Notes: generated from the letters alone by a model not told the origin. A stretch of 42,419 nucleotides of DNA from Bacteroidota bacterium (GCA_013289065.1 JABDAP010000002.1:1-42419); one strand, 5' to 3'. Counted from the first letter of the stretch, positions 16,596 through 25,197 are shown. Program-made: numbers and translations.

Positions 16596-18281
16596 ATGTC
16601 ATTCATAACAAAGTTGATTTATCCTATCCAGCATTGTGAAGATGCTGCGGCTCACCTGCTTAGTGCTTTAAACATAAAATATACAACTTATTATTTGCAA
16701 AGAGAGTTGTTGAAACATCCTGATTATCCGAGTTTAATGGCCATTGCAGATGTGATCGGGGCTTCTTATAATATTGCATGCACTCCCTTGAAAATACAAA
16801 AGGAGCGTATAAGTTCAGAACCTGAAATCAAACCTCCATTTATAGCACACATCAAAACACAAAAGGGCGGCTTAGTGTTTGCGATCGTTACAGAATTTAC
16901 AGCAGAACAAATAGTATTATACAATCCCGGTAGTAAGCAGTTCGAAAAATTATCATCAGATGATTTCGATGCTGTATATATGGGAACCTTACTGGTGATC
17001 GAAAATGATGAAAGCAGAGATAACAAAGAACTGAACTATCAAAAGAACCGGAAAACAGAAAGAAAAACGGATCTGCTTCTTAACAGCCTTGTTTTTTCTT
17101 TACCTGTATTAACAATTGTTTCCTGCCTTGCTATAGTTATCGGCAAAAACCTTTTTGCCATGATCGCCCCGATAGCATTCACCATACTCACTTTATGCGG
17201 ATGTATAATAAGTGCCATTTTGTTATGGCACGAAATAGATGAATACAATCCGGCGCTGAAAAACATCTGCCAGGCAAGCAGGCGAATGAACTGTTCAGCG
17301 GTTTTACATTCAAAAGCTTCTAAAATCTTTGGCGTCAGCTGGAGCAGTATCGGTTTCTGTTATTTCATGGGGATGTTAATGACGTTACTGGTAACGGGTA
17401 TTGCTGATAATTTTTCACTTGAATTACTAAGCTGGATAAATATAACGGCGTTGCCATATGTAGCATTCTCTATTTTTTATCAATCGAAAGTAGTTAAACA
17501 ATGGTGTTTATTATGCCTGTTATCGCAGGCCGTATTAATTGGCCAATGTCTTATAGCTACCATAGGAAAATTCCATACACGTTTTTCCCTTGAGCAGATT
17601 CCTGCGCCTGCTTACTTTTCAATAATTACGTGTTTTGTTTTTGTATTCATTGTGATCCTGTTGATAGTTCCTTCCTTGAAAAAGGGAAGGGAAGGCAGGC
17701 GGAAAGAGATAGAATTACAACAGCTGAAACAAAATCCTCAAATATTCGAATCCTTGCTGGCCAGGCAAAAGTCAATTGAAGAACCCGGGAAAGATTTAGG
17801 AATAACAATAGGAAATCCCGATGGATTGTATAAGCTTATTAAAGTTTGCAATCCTTATTGCGGCCCATGCGCAAGATCTCATTCAATCATCGAAGAGTTG
17901 ATTGAGAATAATGAGGAAATCTGCCTGCAGATAATATTTACAACTTCAGAAGATGATGCTGATATCAGGAAAGCTACGTCGGTACATTTATTAGCCATAG
18001 ACAGTAAAAATGATAAAGCGCTTACCCAAAAAGCATTAAGCGATTGGTATACTTCCCCGGTAAAGGACTATACGAGATTGGCGGCCCAATACCCCTTAAA
18101 TGGTGAATTACAACAGCAGGACGCAAAAATAAAAGCAATGCGGGATTGGTGCATCACAACTGAGATAAAGGCTACCCCAACTTTCTTTCTTTGTACAGAC
18201 ATGACAAACGTACCTGCTACATTTTATCAATTACCGCGCAATTACACAATAGATAGTTTGAAATATTTCTTAATGGTATGA
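16596..18281 (+). CDS. Fusion of degenerate peptidase C39-like domain, VKOR and thioredoxin
   Basis: A 561-residue membrane protein in three parts. Residues 1-130 resemble a C39 peptidase: C14 may match the catalytic Cys, but the expected catalytic His region reads GGLVFAIV and the Asp position reads YNPGS (N110), so it looks non-proteolytic and may bind leader peptides. Residues 160-370 form a VKOR domain of several helices with the four expected cysteines: C225 and C233 (spacing of eight, as in human VKOR) and CxxC at C304/C307. Residues 385-561 are thioredoxin-like with CGPC (C422/C425) and a cis-Pro loop ATPTFF. It should form disulfides outside the cytoplasm, using quinone as acceptor. 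It opens a locus with a Cys-rich GG-leader peptide, its likely client. Confidence 0.85.
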   Translation: MSFITKLIYPIQHCEDAAAHLLSALNIKYTTYYLQRELLKHPDYPSLMAIADVIGASYNIACTPLKIQKERISSEPEIKPPFIAHIKTQKGGLVFAIVTEFTAEQIVLYNPGSKQFEKLSSDDFDAVYMGTLLVIENDESRDNKELNYQKNRKTERKTDLLLNSLVFSLPVLTIVSCLAIVIGKNLFAMIAPIAFTILTLCGCIISAILLWHEIDEYNPALKNICQASRRMNCSAVLHSKASKIFGVSWSSIGFCYFMGMLMTLLVTGIADNFSLELLSWINITALPYVAFSIFYQSKVVKQWCLLCLLSQAVLIGQCLIATIGKFHTRFSLEQIPAPAYFSIITCFVFVFIVILLIVPSLKKGREGRRKEIELQQLKQNPQIFESLLARQKSIEEPGKDLGITIGNPDGLYKLIKVCNPYCGPCARSHSIIEELIENNEEICLQIIFTTSEDDADIRKATSVHLLAIDSKNDKALTQKALSDWYTSPVKDYTRLAAQYPLNGELQQQDAKIKAMRDWCITTEIKATPTFFLCTDMTNVPATFYQLPRNYTIDSLKYFLMV

Positions 18282-18308
18282 TATTATTAACGATAAAAAG
18301 GCCTGAAC

Positions 18309-18644
18309 ATGTCAGCATTGGTAAAAACGATCAAACGTTTGGAGTATGTCAATTTCTTAATTAAGAAACGGGCAACCGGTGACCTGGAAACTTTTGCAAG
18401 GAAAATGAAATTATCAAAAAGATCGATGGCAGAAATTTTAGCCGAGATGCGTGAAATGGGCGCATCGATCTCATTTGACAGAAGCAAAAGAACCTATTAC
18501 TATGCGGAAGAAGGCGAGTTCTGTATTTCGAAGTTCCTGAGGTATGGCGAAGTACTGACAAGAGATGATGCCACTAAAATCGGAAAACCGGAAGAGCTTT
18601 GCTTTTCTGAAAAAGCAATATTTATACCTTGTAAAGATGTTTGA
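18309..18644 (+). CDS. Small helix-turn-helix transcription regulator
   Basis: A 111-residue protein. The first 65 residues look like a winged helix: RLEYVNFLIKKRATGD, then LETFARKMKLSKRSMAEIL as the HTH and MREMGASISFDRSKRTYYY as the wing. The C-terminal 45 residues have no recognised domain. It starts 27 bp after the C39-like/VKOR gene and ends just upstream of the strong hairpin and -7 box in front of the precursor peptide gene. A local regulator of the peptide locus is the natural inference; no experimental support is visible in sequence. Confidence 0.75.
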   Translation: MSALVKTIKRLEYVNFLIKKRATGDLETFARKMKLSKRSMAEILAEMREMGASISFDRSKRTYYYAEEGEFCISKFLRYGEVLTRDDATKIGKPEELCFSEKAIFIPCKDV

Positions 18645-18647
18645 TGC

Positions 18648-18693
18648 AAACACGTTCGATGCAGAAATACTGCATCGGAGGTGTTTATATTTG
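18648..18693 (+). promoter_or_regulatory. Hairpin operator-like site plus -7 box upstream of the peptide precursor
   Basis: AAACAC (18648) through GTGTTT (18686) pairs as a 17-bp stem with one mismatch and the loop AAATA; its core is CGATGCAG / CTGCATCG. A perfect TAnnTTTG box, TATATTTG, lies at 18686-18693. No -33 TTTG is seen at the right distance, so the promoter may need an activator. The 8-bp word TTTGATAT is directly repeated at 18690 and 18707. The site may bind the HTH protein encoded just upstream, or act as a terminator or attenuator. Confidence 0.6.
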
Positions 18694-18773
18694 ATATCGA
18701 AAATGCTTTGATATTGTTTAACCTGCAGTAAAAACAATTAGAAGCGATTATTTACACACTAATTTTTTAAAAA

Positions 18774-19010
18774 ATGAAAAAATTAAAATTAAGCCTTCAA
18801 CAGCTTGATGGAGTTGAAGTTTTAAAAAGAAGTGAATTAAAAAATGTTATGGGTGGTTTTGGAGAGAATCCAACTACCTACTCTAATTGTGCAGGGGTGT
18901 CCGGCGACGTTTATTGTTGCTCCGGAGCCAACGCAGGAACAACAGGAGATTGTACTGCATTGCATAATGGTGGCTGCACTTTTGTTACTGGCGGCCCTGA
19001 CGAGTGCTAA
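18774..19010 (+). CDS. GG-leader natural-product precursor peptide with six-Cys core
   Basis: A 78-residue precursor. The leader (1-28) has the Bacteroidetes natural-product pattern: MKKLKLSLQQL, then LKRSELKNVMGG, with the double-glycine cleavage site after G28. The 50-residue core starts at FGENP and is rich in Gly, Thr, Ser and Asn; its six cysteines are C39, C48, C49, C60, C68 and C78. Cysteine and small-residue content fits a three-disulfide peptide, and Ser/Thr/Cys residues offer glycosylation sites. It lies between the HTH gene and a thioredoxin-like gene, with its own promoter-like site upstream and a terminator after. The core sequence matches no peptide I know. Confidence 0.85.
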   Translation: MKKLKLSLQQLDGVEVLKRSELKNVMGGFGENPTTYSNCAGVSGDVYCCSGANAGTTGDCTALHNGGCTFVTGGPDEC

Positions 19011-19017
19011 TCCTAGT

Positions 19018-19060
19018 GGCCCCATCGTTTCATTTTGTAATGGTGGGGCCTTTATTATTT
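19018..19060 (+). terminator. Intrinsic terminator after the precursor peptide
   Basis: GGCCCCATC and GGTGGGGCC pair as 9 bp (one wobble) around a 15-nt loop, followed by a T-rich tail. Leaky termination here would give high peptide and lower enzyme expression, as in many peptide operons. Confidence 0.85.
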
Positions 19061-19101
19061 TATAACGCAATCAGTAATATTCAAAATAATGTATTAAATT
19101 A

Positions 19102-20454
19102 ATGATCAGTCATGCCAGGTGTATTTTAAAAAATTATCTGATGATATTTGAACGAAGAAAAGTAAGGCGTTTCATTGGTAACGCCTGCTCAGTAAAAATA
19201 GCTTTGTTATGTTTGTTGCTTCCATTTTTTAGTTGCCATGGGCTTACCCAGGATAATAGAAAAGTACATCTGACCGGCAATTTCCTCGGGTTACCGGGCG
19301 GCAAAATAGTTTGTGTTCCCTTGCATATTGATCAGCCACTGGAAAATGACAAACTCGATCTCTGGATTGATGATGTTCAGGCCGGGGAATATATATTCAT
19401 CATTAATTACCCTTTTGAGCCGGGGAAAGTTATCCCGATAGCTTACAGGGACAAAAACACAGGGTCAATTAAATATACAAAATACCCGCTGATAAGCGCG
19501 AGTTTGAGCGCTTCTGTCTATTTAAACCCCGAGCAGTCACATGAATACGTTTTAAAACCTGTGAAAGGTATGACCGCCGAAAAGATGGTAAATTACAAAC
19601 AATTTGATGACTGGCGTTCAGATTTGTTTGGATTGCAAATAATTTCGAATTCTGAAGATTCGAAATTATACAGGGAAATTGCAAAGATCAATAGCGACTA
19701 TTCGTTCCGGAATCGAATACGGATCATGGATAGCTTATATGCGGGTAGCACTGCGCCTGATAAAACTCTCTCAGAGTTTGAATCGCCGGCACATAAATTA
19801 AACCGCCAGTATAATACTGCGGTAATGTTACAGGCGAAAAGGAACTTTGCGATGAAACATCGCGAAAGCCCTATTGCCGCTTTGGCTATTTTAGATGCGG
19901 ATAGCCTGAACCTATCGATTAACTTATATGCTTATCAGCAAATAATGGATAAGATGACCGGACGGGCCGCTAAAAGTGATTATTACGAAAATATGAAGCT
20001 GCGGATAAGCTCCTTGAACGGAGTGATACTAAGTGAAGGAGGCTTGTTCATTTTACCTTCGGGAAAAACACCAAACGCAACGCCATTAAAATATAAAGTC
20101 TCCGAACACAAATACACGCTTGTTGAGTTTTGGGCTTCATGGTGCGCCCCATGCAGGGCCCAGAACCCGAAATGGAATGATATCTTATCTGAATACAAAA
20201 ATAAAGGGCTTGCGATTTTAGGCGTATCCTTAGATCAATATGCTGCTGAATGGAATGCCGCTATAAAAAAAGATAGATTAGTGGATTGGGTGCATGTTTC
20301 AGATCTTCAAAGCCCATGGACCTGTGCCAACGCATTAAAATATGGTATACAGTCGATCCCTTTTAACCTGCTGGTAGATTCGCAAGGGCGGATAAAAAAG
20401 AAAAATATTAATCCCGCAGAATTAAAGGAATTCTTATCAAAAGATGGTTTATAA
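19102..20454 (+). CDS. TlpA/ResA-like exported thiol-disulfide oxidoreductase
   Basis: Up to 450 residues; the start could also be the Met at 19141. A hydrophobic export segment (VKIALLCLLLPFF, possibly lipidated at the following SC) precedes a 280-residue N-terminal region without a recognised family. The C-terminal 120 residues are a TlpA-like thioredoxin: LVEFWASWCAPCRAQNP with active-site WCAPC (C348, C351), ILGVSLDQ, and the cis-Pro segment SIPFNLLVDSQGR. In the periplasm it would reduce or isomerise disulfides. It follows the six-Cys precursor and accompanies the VKOR fusion, consistent with controlled oxidative folding of the peptide. Confidence 0.88.
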   Translation: MISHARCILKNYLMIFERRKVRRFIGNACSVKIALLCLLLPFFSCHGLTQDNRKVHLTGNFLGLPGGKIVCVPLHIDQPLENDKLDLWIDDVQAGEYIFIINYPFEPGKVIPIAYRDKNTGSIKYTKYPLISASLSASVYLNPEQSHEYVLKPVKGMTAEKMVNYKQFDDWRSDLFGLQIISNSEDSKLYREIAKINSDYSFRNRIRIMDSLYAGSTAPDKTLSEFESPAHKLNRQYNTAVMLQAKRNFAMKHRESPIAALAILDADSLNLSINLYAYQQIMDKMTGRAAKSDYYENMKLRISSLNGVILSEGGLFILPSGKTPNATPLKYKVSEHKYTLVEFWASWCAPCRAQNPKWNDILSEYKNKGLAILGVSLDQYAAEWNAAIKKDRLVDWVHVSDLQSPWTCANALKYGIQSIPFNLLVDSQGRIKKKNINPAELKEFLSKDGL

Positions 20455-20466
20455 AAACCAGGAAAC

Positions 20467-21996
20467 ATGCTCTATATTACTGCTATACCGGATGATTATT
20501 ACTTTACCTGGCAGTTAGAAGTTCAATTACTCAATTTTCAATCTTTGGGAATTCCTAAAGGATCCATCCACGTTTTAATCGGGTATGATACAAAAAAAGG
20601 GCTGCAACATTATTTTTCTGCTTTGATCGAAGATCAAAAAGAGCATGCAACATTCTTTGTATATGCGGATAATCGAAAACAAAGAGAATATGCTTCTTCC
20701 ATACGCCCTTATCTTTTTCAGCAACACATTAAAGCAATACCTTCCATTGCAGAAGAAAGCATATTTTACTACGACACGGATCTGATCATGCGTGAGCTTC
20801 CGGATTTTACATCTTTACTTCAGAACGATACATGGTATGTATCTGATACCCGCAATTACCTGAATAGCCGGTATGTGATAAATGCCGGCGGCAACGGGCT
20901 GTTTGAAAAAATGTGTCATCTTGTAGGCATTACTCCAGGCCTTGTTAAAGATAACGACCAAAATTGCGGCGGGGCGCAATATCTTATCAAAAAAGCACCG
21001 CTTTCTTTTTGGGAAAAAGTAGAAAAAGATTGTGAAGCGTTGTATGTACTGATGCGATCCCGAAATAATATAATGGCTGAAGAATTATATATTTCACAGG
21101 GAAGCAAAAGAAGTGAGTGTCAGGGAATACAAGGTTGGTGCGCTGATATGTGGGCCGTTTTTTGGAACGCTTTATTTTTCGGATACCATGTAGAGATCAG
21201 CAGAGAGCTGGATTTCTGCTGGACCACTGAAGTTATTGAGAGCTGGAAACATAAAAAGATCCTCCATTACTCAGGAGCCATCGAAGAAAACGATCTGCGA
21301 TTGTTCCGGAAAGTAAACTATCCATTACATTCTCCTTATTATGATAGTAAGCTTTCACGGATAGATCAAAACTACTGCGGATCCCCGATTGCTGCATTGG
21401 TAAACCAATATCGCCAAAAGCTGGATGAGGCGAGGATAGATTTATCGGATCTTACGTTTGTTTTTCAAGTTGAAGACGATTCGGATGTATTGTTTGAGGA
21501 TCTTTCTATCATTTTCAGATATCTGGCGAAATATTTTGTTACAAATATTTTGGTTTGCCATCCTGCTGAAATGAACCTGAGAAATTGGTTTGCTGAAAAC
21601 AACTATTACTTTTTCACATTTATTGAATTCAGCAGTTCGCCGGATGCAATTCAACAGATCACTACTCCTTATATTGCATTATCCGATACGCATAGTATCA
21701 TTCCTGCGCAACAGATCATAACAGCTGTTAACATGCTGAGAAGCTCAGAGCTGGATCATGTTGTTCCATTTAAGGAAGCATCGAGAAAGATTGACAGTCT
21801 CGCTAAAGAAATGTTTGCCAAACTGCTGGACGATTCTTTTTTCGGAATGAACATAAACAAATTTCTTGAAAATGACATTTTGCCAAAATCATTATTCTTT
21901 TGCGGAAGACAGGATGTTATTTTAGGAAAAGGTCTTTTAAATACCGATAAGTATACGCGCATAGATGGCACTGTTTATACTTTTTCAAGCGAGTAA
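20467..21996 (+). CDS. Large glycosyltransferase-like protein in the peptide locus
   Basis: A 509-residue cytoplasmic protein with no signal peptide, 12 bp after the TlpA-like gene. Residues 1-285 resemble GT-A transferases: a YYDTDLIM motif (D103, D105) supplies a DxD-type metal site, then YVINAGGNG, GGAQYLI and a HYSGAIEENDL segment. The pattern is reminiscent of plant peptidyl Hyp/Ser glycosyltransferases (HPAT/SRGT-like), a low-confidence recollection. Residues 300-509 look like a second, degenerate GT-A-like unit (FVFQVEDDSDVL, TPYIALSDTHSI). Glycosylation of the neighbouring peptide is the main hypothesis; a cell-surface glycan target is the alternative. Confidence 0.7.
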   Translation: MLYITAIPDDYYFTWQLEVQLLNFQSLGIPKGSIHVLIGYDTKKGLQHYFSALIEDQKEHATFFVYADNRKQREYASSIRPYLFQQHIKAIPSIAEESIFYYDTDLIMRELPDFTSLLQNDTWYVSDTRNYLNSRYVINAGGNGLFEKMCHLVGITPGLVKDNDQNCGGAQYLIKKAPLSFWEKVEKDCEALYVLMRSRNNIMAEELYISQGSKRSECQGIQGWCADMWAVFWNALFFGYHVEISRELDFCWTTEVIESWKHKKILHYSGAIEENDLRLFRKVNYPLHSPYYDSKLSRIDQNYCGSPIAALVNQYRQKLDEARIDLSDLTFVFQVEDDSDVLFEDLSIIFRYLAKYFVTNILVCHPAEMNLRNWFAENNYYFFTFIEFSSSPDAIQQITTPYIALSDTHSIIPAQQIITAVNMLRSSELDHVVPFKEASRKIDSLAKEMFAKLLDDSFFGMNINKFLENDILPKSLFFCGRQDVILGKGLLNTDKYTRIDGTVYTFSSE

Positions 21997-22030
21997 ATAT
22001 AAAAAGCCACTGTGAAAGAATAATGTTTTT

Positions 22031-23044
22031 ATGAATAGCGAAACATCATTTTATATAAATCCTGCCAGTTTTGTTTCTGATCAGTCTATCGGATTATACG
22101 ATGGTGCAATAGGAAATGCCATACTTCTTTTTTTGCTTTCAGGTTCATCAGGTGATGGCGTTTATAAGGAAATGGCGCTGAAATTACTGGATAGCGTAGG
22201 CAACCGGATCGCAGCAATACAATCAACAAGTTTTTCGGATGGGTTATCCGGAATCGGTTGGGGGATCGAATGGATCGCACAAAACGATTTCCTGGAAATA
22301 GATACAGACGAAGTTTTGGAAGAGATGGATGATTTCATCTATAAATCTGCCATTTATTCTTTAACAGATGATCTATCACTGGCAACAGGTATACTGGGGG
22401 CGATTACTTATTTCCACAGCAGGTATACGAGCAAAAACAGGCATTCTCATATATACAAAAATATTTTTTTCGGCGGGATCGGAACTGTTCTTGTAAATCG
22501 CATTTTAGATAAAGGAAAATATCCCGATTTAATAAGTGCATCCAAAAAGTATGAGGAAGGCGAATTGGTTACTATCGGATTGGTGGGTGTATTTCTAAGC
22601 CACCTTCTTAAAATTGTTTCGAATAATAAAAAATCTCCCCTTGAACAGGCCCTTTACGACATTACCGGTTTCATTCACAAATTTCTGGAACAGAATACAG
22701 GAAATGAAACCGGCAATGAAACAAATGGTCACAAAGATGTTTTTTTATTTTTGGCATCGTGCTATTATTTGTGCGGCAGGAACCATGACCTGAATATCTG
22801 GCAGGTGAGAGGCATTTCCTTTATAAAAGAATTTCAGCAAAAAGCCACAAGCGTAAAATATAAAATATCAAAATCGATATTCCTGGCGGATCTGATCTTA
22901 CAGCAACCAACAGAAACAGATCTGAATGACGATGAAATGCCAATCTGCTTAACCAGTGTTACCGGGAAAAAAATAATTCAAGATGTAGCTTTACAAAACA
23001 AAATCAATTTCGATACCGCAGTTTCATTGCTTTTATTACGATAA
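22031..23044 (+). CDS. LanC-like protein without obvious zinc ligands
   Basis: A 337-residue protein resembling lanthionine synthetase C-like alpha-toroids: SIGLYDGAIGNAILLFLL, FSDGLSGIGWGIEWI and LATGILGAITYF are the recurring Gly-rich turns. Catalytic LanC enzymes have a zinc site made of one Cys plus a Cys-His pair (WCHG type). Here the only candidates are CYYLCGRNH near residue 244, and no CHG motif is present, so cyclase activity is doubtful. It is shorter than typical LanC (about 400 aa). No LanB dehydratase is encoded nearby. It may bind the peptide or a sugar-nucleotide enzyme as a scaffold. Confidence 0.7.
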   Translation: MNSETSFYINPASFVSDQSIGLYDGAIGNAILLFLLSGSSGDGVYKEMALKLLDSVGNRIAAIQSTSFSDGLSGIGWGIEWIAQNDFLEIDTDEVLEEMDDFIYKSAIYSLTDDLSLATGILGAITYFHSRYTSKNRHSHIYKNIFFGGIGTVLVNRILDKGKYPDLISASKKYEEGELVTIGLVGVFLSHLLKIVSNNKKSPLEQALYDITGFIHKFLEQNTGNETGNETNGHKDVFLFLASCYYLCGRNHDLNIWQVRGISFIKEFQQKATSVKYKISKSIFLADLILQQPTETDLNDDEMPICLTSVTGKKIIQDVALQNKINFDTAVSLLLLR

Positions 23045-23081
23045 ACAAAAATACAGGATAACTGCAGGGCAGGGAATGGAT

Positions 23082-23840
23082 CTATATATAATTATCCAGA
23101 TCAAAGTAAAGATCGAAGAATTTTTGCAGTTGATCCGGGGGCCAGGGAATTAACGATTCATCTTTACCAAAATCACTGGTTTCATTTACGCGCTGATCAA
23201 ATTGTTCTTTGGAAAAAGTATCGGATATATGGCTCACATGCGTGAGATCGCCCTGTGAAAATTCATAACAATAAGACGGTTCAATATTTTTGGAATCTAA
23301 AAACACCAGGTTTTCTCTTCGGGCTGCATTTAACCAACGGAGATTATAAGTTACGGAAGCATTAATTTCAAATCCATGTTTCTTTAAAAATGAATGATCA
23401 ATGATACAACTTGCTTCCAGGTTATTATTAGAATGCAGGTATTCTACATCCAGTAAACTTCTTTTAAAAAAATAATATCCGGGCTTCCAGACTTTATATC
23501 CTGCTTTATCAGCAGAAAAAAATTCTGCAGCGCGGGAGAAATGCCTGGGGAGGTATATATCATCATCGTCCATAATACTTACATAATCAACATCGGCAGG
23601 TATATGGGTAAGCGCATCTCTGAAAATGCTTCCAACGTCTGAGTATGGCTGTTTTGTTACGTAATCAATGTTGTTATTGATCAGTTTAACATTTTCAATC
23701 GGATCCATTTTAATTGGAATAGAAGCATTGTTATAAATAAGCAATAACTTATCATCATATTGCTGGGATAGAAAACAACTAAGCACTCTCCTTAAATAAG
23801 AGAATCGCCCTTTCGTACATGTTAGACCTGCTATTTTCAT
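23082..23840 (-). CDS. Glycosyltransferase family 2-like protein
   Basis: A 252-residue soluble GT-A transferase. The N-terminal strand MKIAGLTCTKGR, the turn LLIYNNAS, and the metal motif VSIMDDDDIYLPRHF are typical of GT2. The acceptor half includes LEASCIIDHSFLKKHGF and an ENLVFLDSKN segment. It converges on the LanC-like gene with only 37 bp between them, and belongs to a run of three - strand glycosyltransferase-like genes. Its acceptor may be the peptide or a surface glycan; sequence alone does not decide. Confidence 0.85.
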   Translation of the reverse strand: MKIAGLTCTKGRFSYLRRVLSCFLSQQYDDKLLLIYNNASIPIKMDPIENVKLINNNIDYVTKQPYSDVGSIFRDALTHIPADVDYVSIMDDDDIYLPRHFSRAAEFFSADKAGYKVWKPGYYFFKRSLLDVEYLHSNNNLEASCIIDHSFLKKHGFEINASVTYNLRWLNAARRENLVFLDSKNIEPSYCYEFSQGDLTHVSHISDTFSKEQFDQRVNETSDFGKDESLIPWPPDQLQKFFDLYFDLDNYI

Positions 23841-23895
23841 TTTAAAAAATTCTTTTGCTTCGGTTAGTTTTATAAAATGGGTTATATAACGATAG

Positions 23896-25197
23896 TCAAA
23901 TCAGATAGCCATTTAAATACCTCATATATGCGTGCTGAATATTGTGCAACCTTTCATTGGTATTCGTGAAATTTCTTTTTGATGATCCTGAATAATGATC
24001 TGAACCTCCAGAATCTTTCTGAATCGATATAAAAGGATATAGCAGCATTTTGTTTGAAGTCATTGTTGATAAAAGGACGTCAGGCGTTATATCGTCGTCA
24101 AAGAATTCATCAAGCACTTTGTTAAAAAATCTTTTATAAACAACAATAAACTGAATAGATAATACATAGCTTGTCCATATTCTGTTGGCGCTAATTGGCA
24201 ATGCATATCCAAACTGGCTGCAGCCACAAGACATGTAATCGGCACCTTGATTATTTGCTTCAAGAATATTTTTTAAGAGAAACTCTTTAGTATAGCCGCT
24301 GCTGAATTCATGATCATCTCCACAGATGATGATAACATCATCATCATTTTCAATAGCCATCCTGACAGCCTTCCGGATACTGTGCCATAAACCAATTTTT
24401 TTTAGCGGGTGTTGGCAGGCATCAATCATAGTTACATCAAATTCCGGCCTTCCATGGAATTGGCTAATCATATGCGTCTTTCTGCCAATTCTTTCAGGAT
24501 CATTTATGATGTACGTTGGTATGGTTACACCAGACAGCGCATTTATGTCGATATCAGTCAATGTGCGATTGCAGTAAAACCGGTATACCTTATTAATGGT
24601 TTCAATATTTTGCGCACAATTGATATAAGCATCTTTTGCATCAGCATCAGCAGTATCTAATAACAGCGTATCAGCACTTTCAGCGTTATATCGGGAGGAA
24701 ATAAAGGGATGCATAAAGAACTTGTTTTGGGTAAGAAAGCTCAGTACTGCATCCACAGAATCATTCTCACCAAATTCAGCAGCTAAGATCGTAGAAAAGA
24801 ACTTCCTGAATATGATCGTGAACCGCAGCTCAGTAAAATTTTCCATCCAGTATAGACTTTCCGAAACTGGAAGTATGGTAGTAACTAAACCCGGCCCCCC
24901 GGAAATTAGATCGACATCATTTTTTTGTGCAAGTTCTATGCAACTGAATAAGCTGCTGCTTGAATAAGATCTGGTAAATTGATGATCTTCTCCGCATAAT
25001 ACTATATACTCGTCTTCTTTGGAAGTTATATTATTAATAATGTTGAGAATTGATTGCCATAATCCGAATGCTTTGCCCGGTTCTTGTGTGTATTCAACAA
25101 TATGTATATTAAATTCCGTCTTATTTTTAAATTGAGATAATACACGTTGACGAATATCAGTTCGCAGTTGTGGATGTAAAATATAAGTCTGTATCAT
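23896..25197 (-). CDS. Glycosyltransferase-like protein made of two tandem copies of one domain
   Basis: The track start is 25287; the Met at 25197 (MIQTYIL) is preferred because it matches the beginning of the second repeat (IPTYIIN). The rejected 30 residues look hydrophobic and could be a membrane anchor if real. Two repeats of about 215 residues each carry the same landmarks: GLWQSI / GLWHSI, then IVLCGEDHQF / IIICGDDHEF (DxD-like metal motif), an ISGGPG / MSCGCS turn, LPVSESLYW / LPISANRIW, FRKFF / YKRFF and HPFISS / YPFISI. Both copies keep the acidic motif, so both may be active. Resembles GT25-like or a related small GT-A family; not assigned firmly. Confidence 0.75.
   Translation of the reverse strand: MIQTYILHPQLRTDIRQRVLSQFKNKTEFNIHIVEYTQEPGKAFGLWQSILNIINNITSKEDEYIVLCGEDHQFTRSYSSSSLFSCIELAQKNDVDLISGGPGLVTTILPVSESLYWMENFTELRFTIIFRKFFSTILAAEFGENDSVDAVLSFLTQNKFFMHPFISSRYNAESADTLLLDTADADAKDAYINCAQNIETINKVYRFYCNRTLTDIDINALSGVTIPTYIINDPERIGRKTHMISQFHGRPEFDVTMIDACQHPLKKIGLWHSIRKAVRMAIENDDDVIIICGDDHEFSSGYTKEFLLKNILEANNQGADYMSCGCSQFGYALPISANRIWTSYVLSIQFIVVYKRFFNKVLDEFFDDDITPDVLLSTMTSNKMLLYPFISIQKDSGGSDHYSGSSKRNFTNTNERLHNIQHAYMRYLNGYLI

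Noticed and set aside
16596-23044. Assignment as an ordinary class I or II lanthipeptide cluster
   Set aside because: Only a LanC-like protein without zinc ligands is seen; no LanB, LanM or lanthipeptide-type dehydratase lies in the window.
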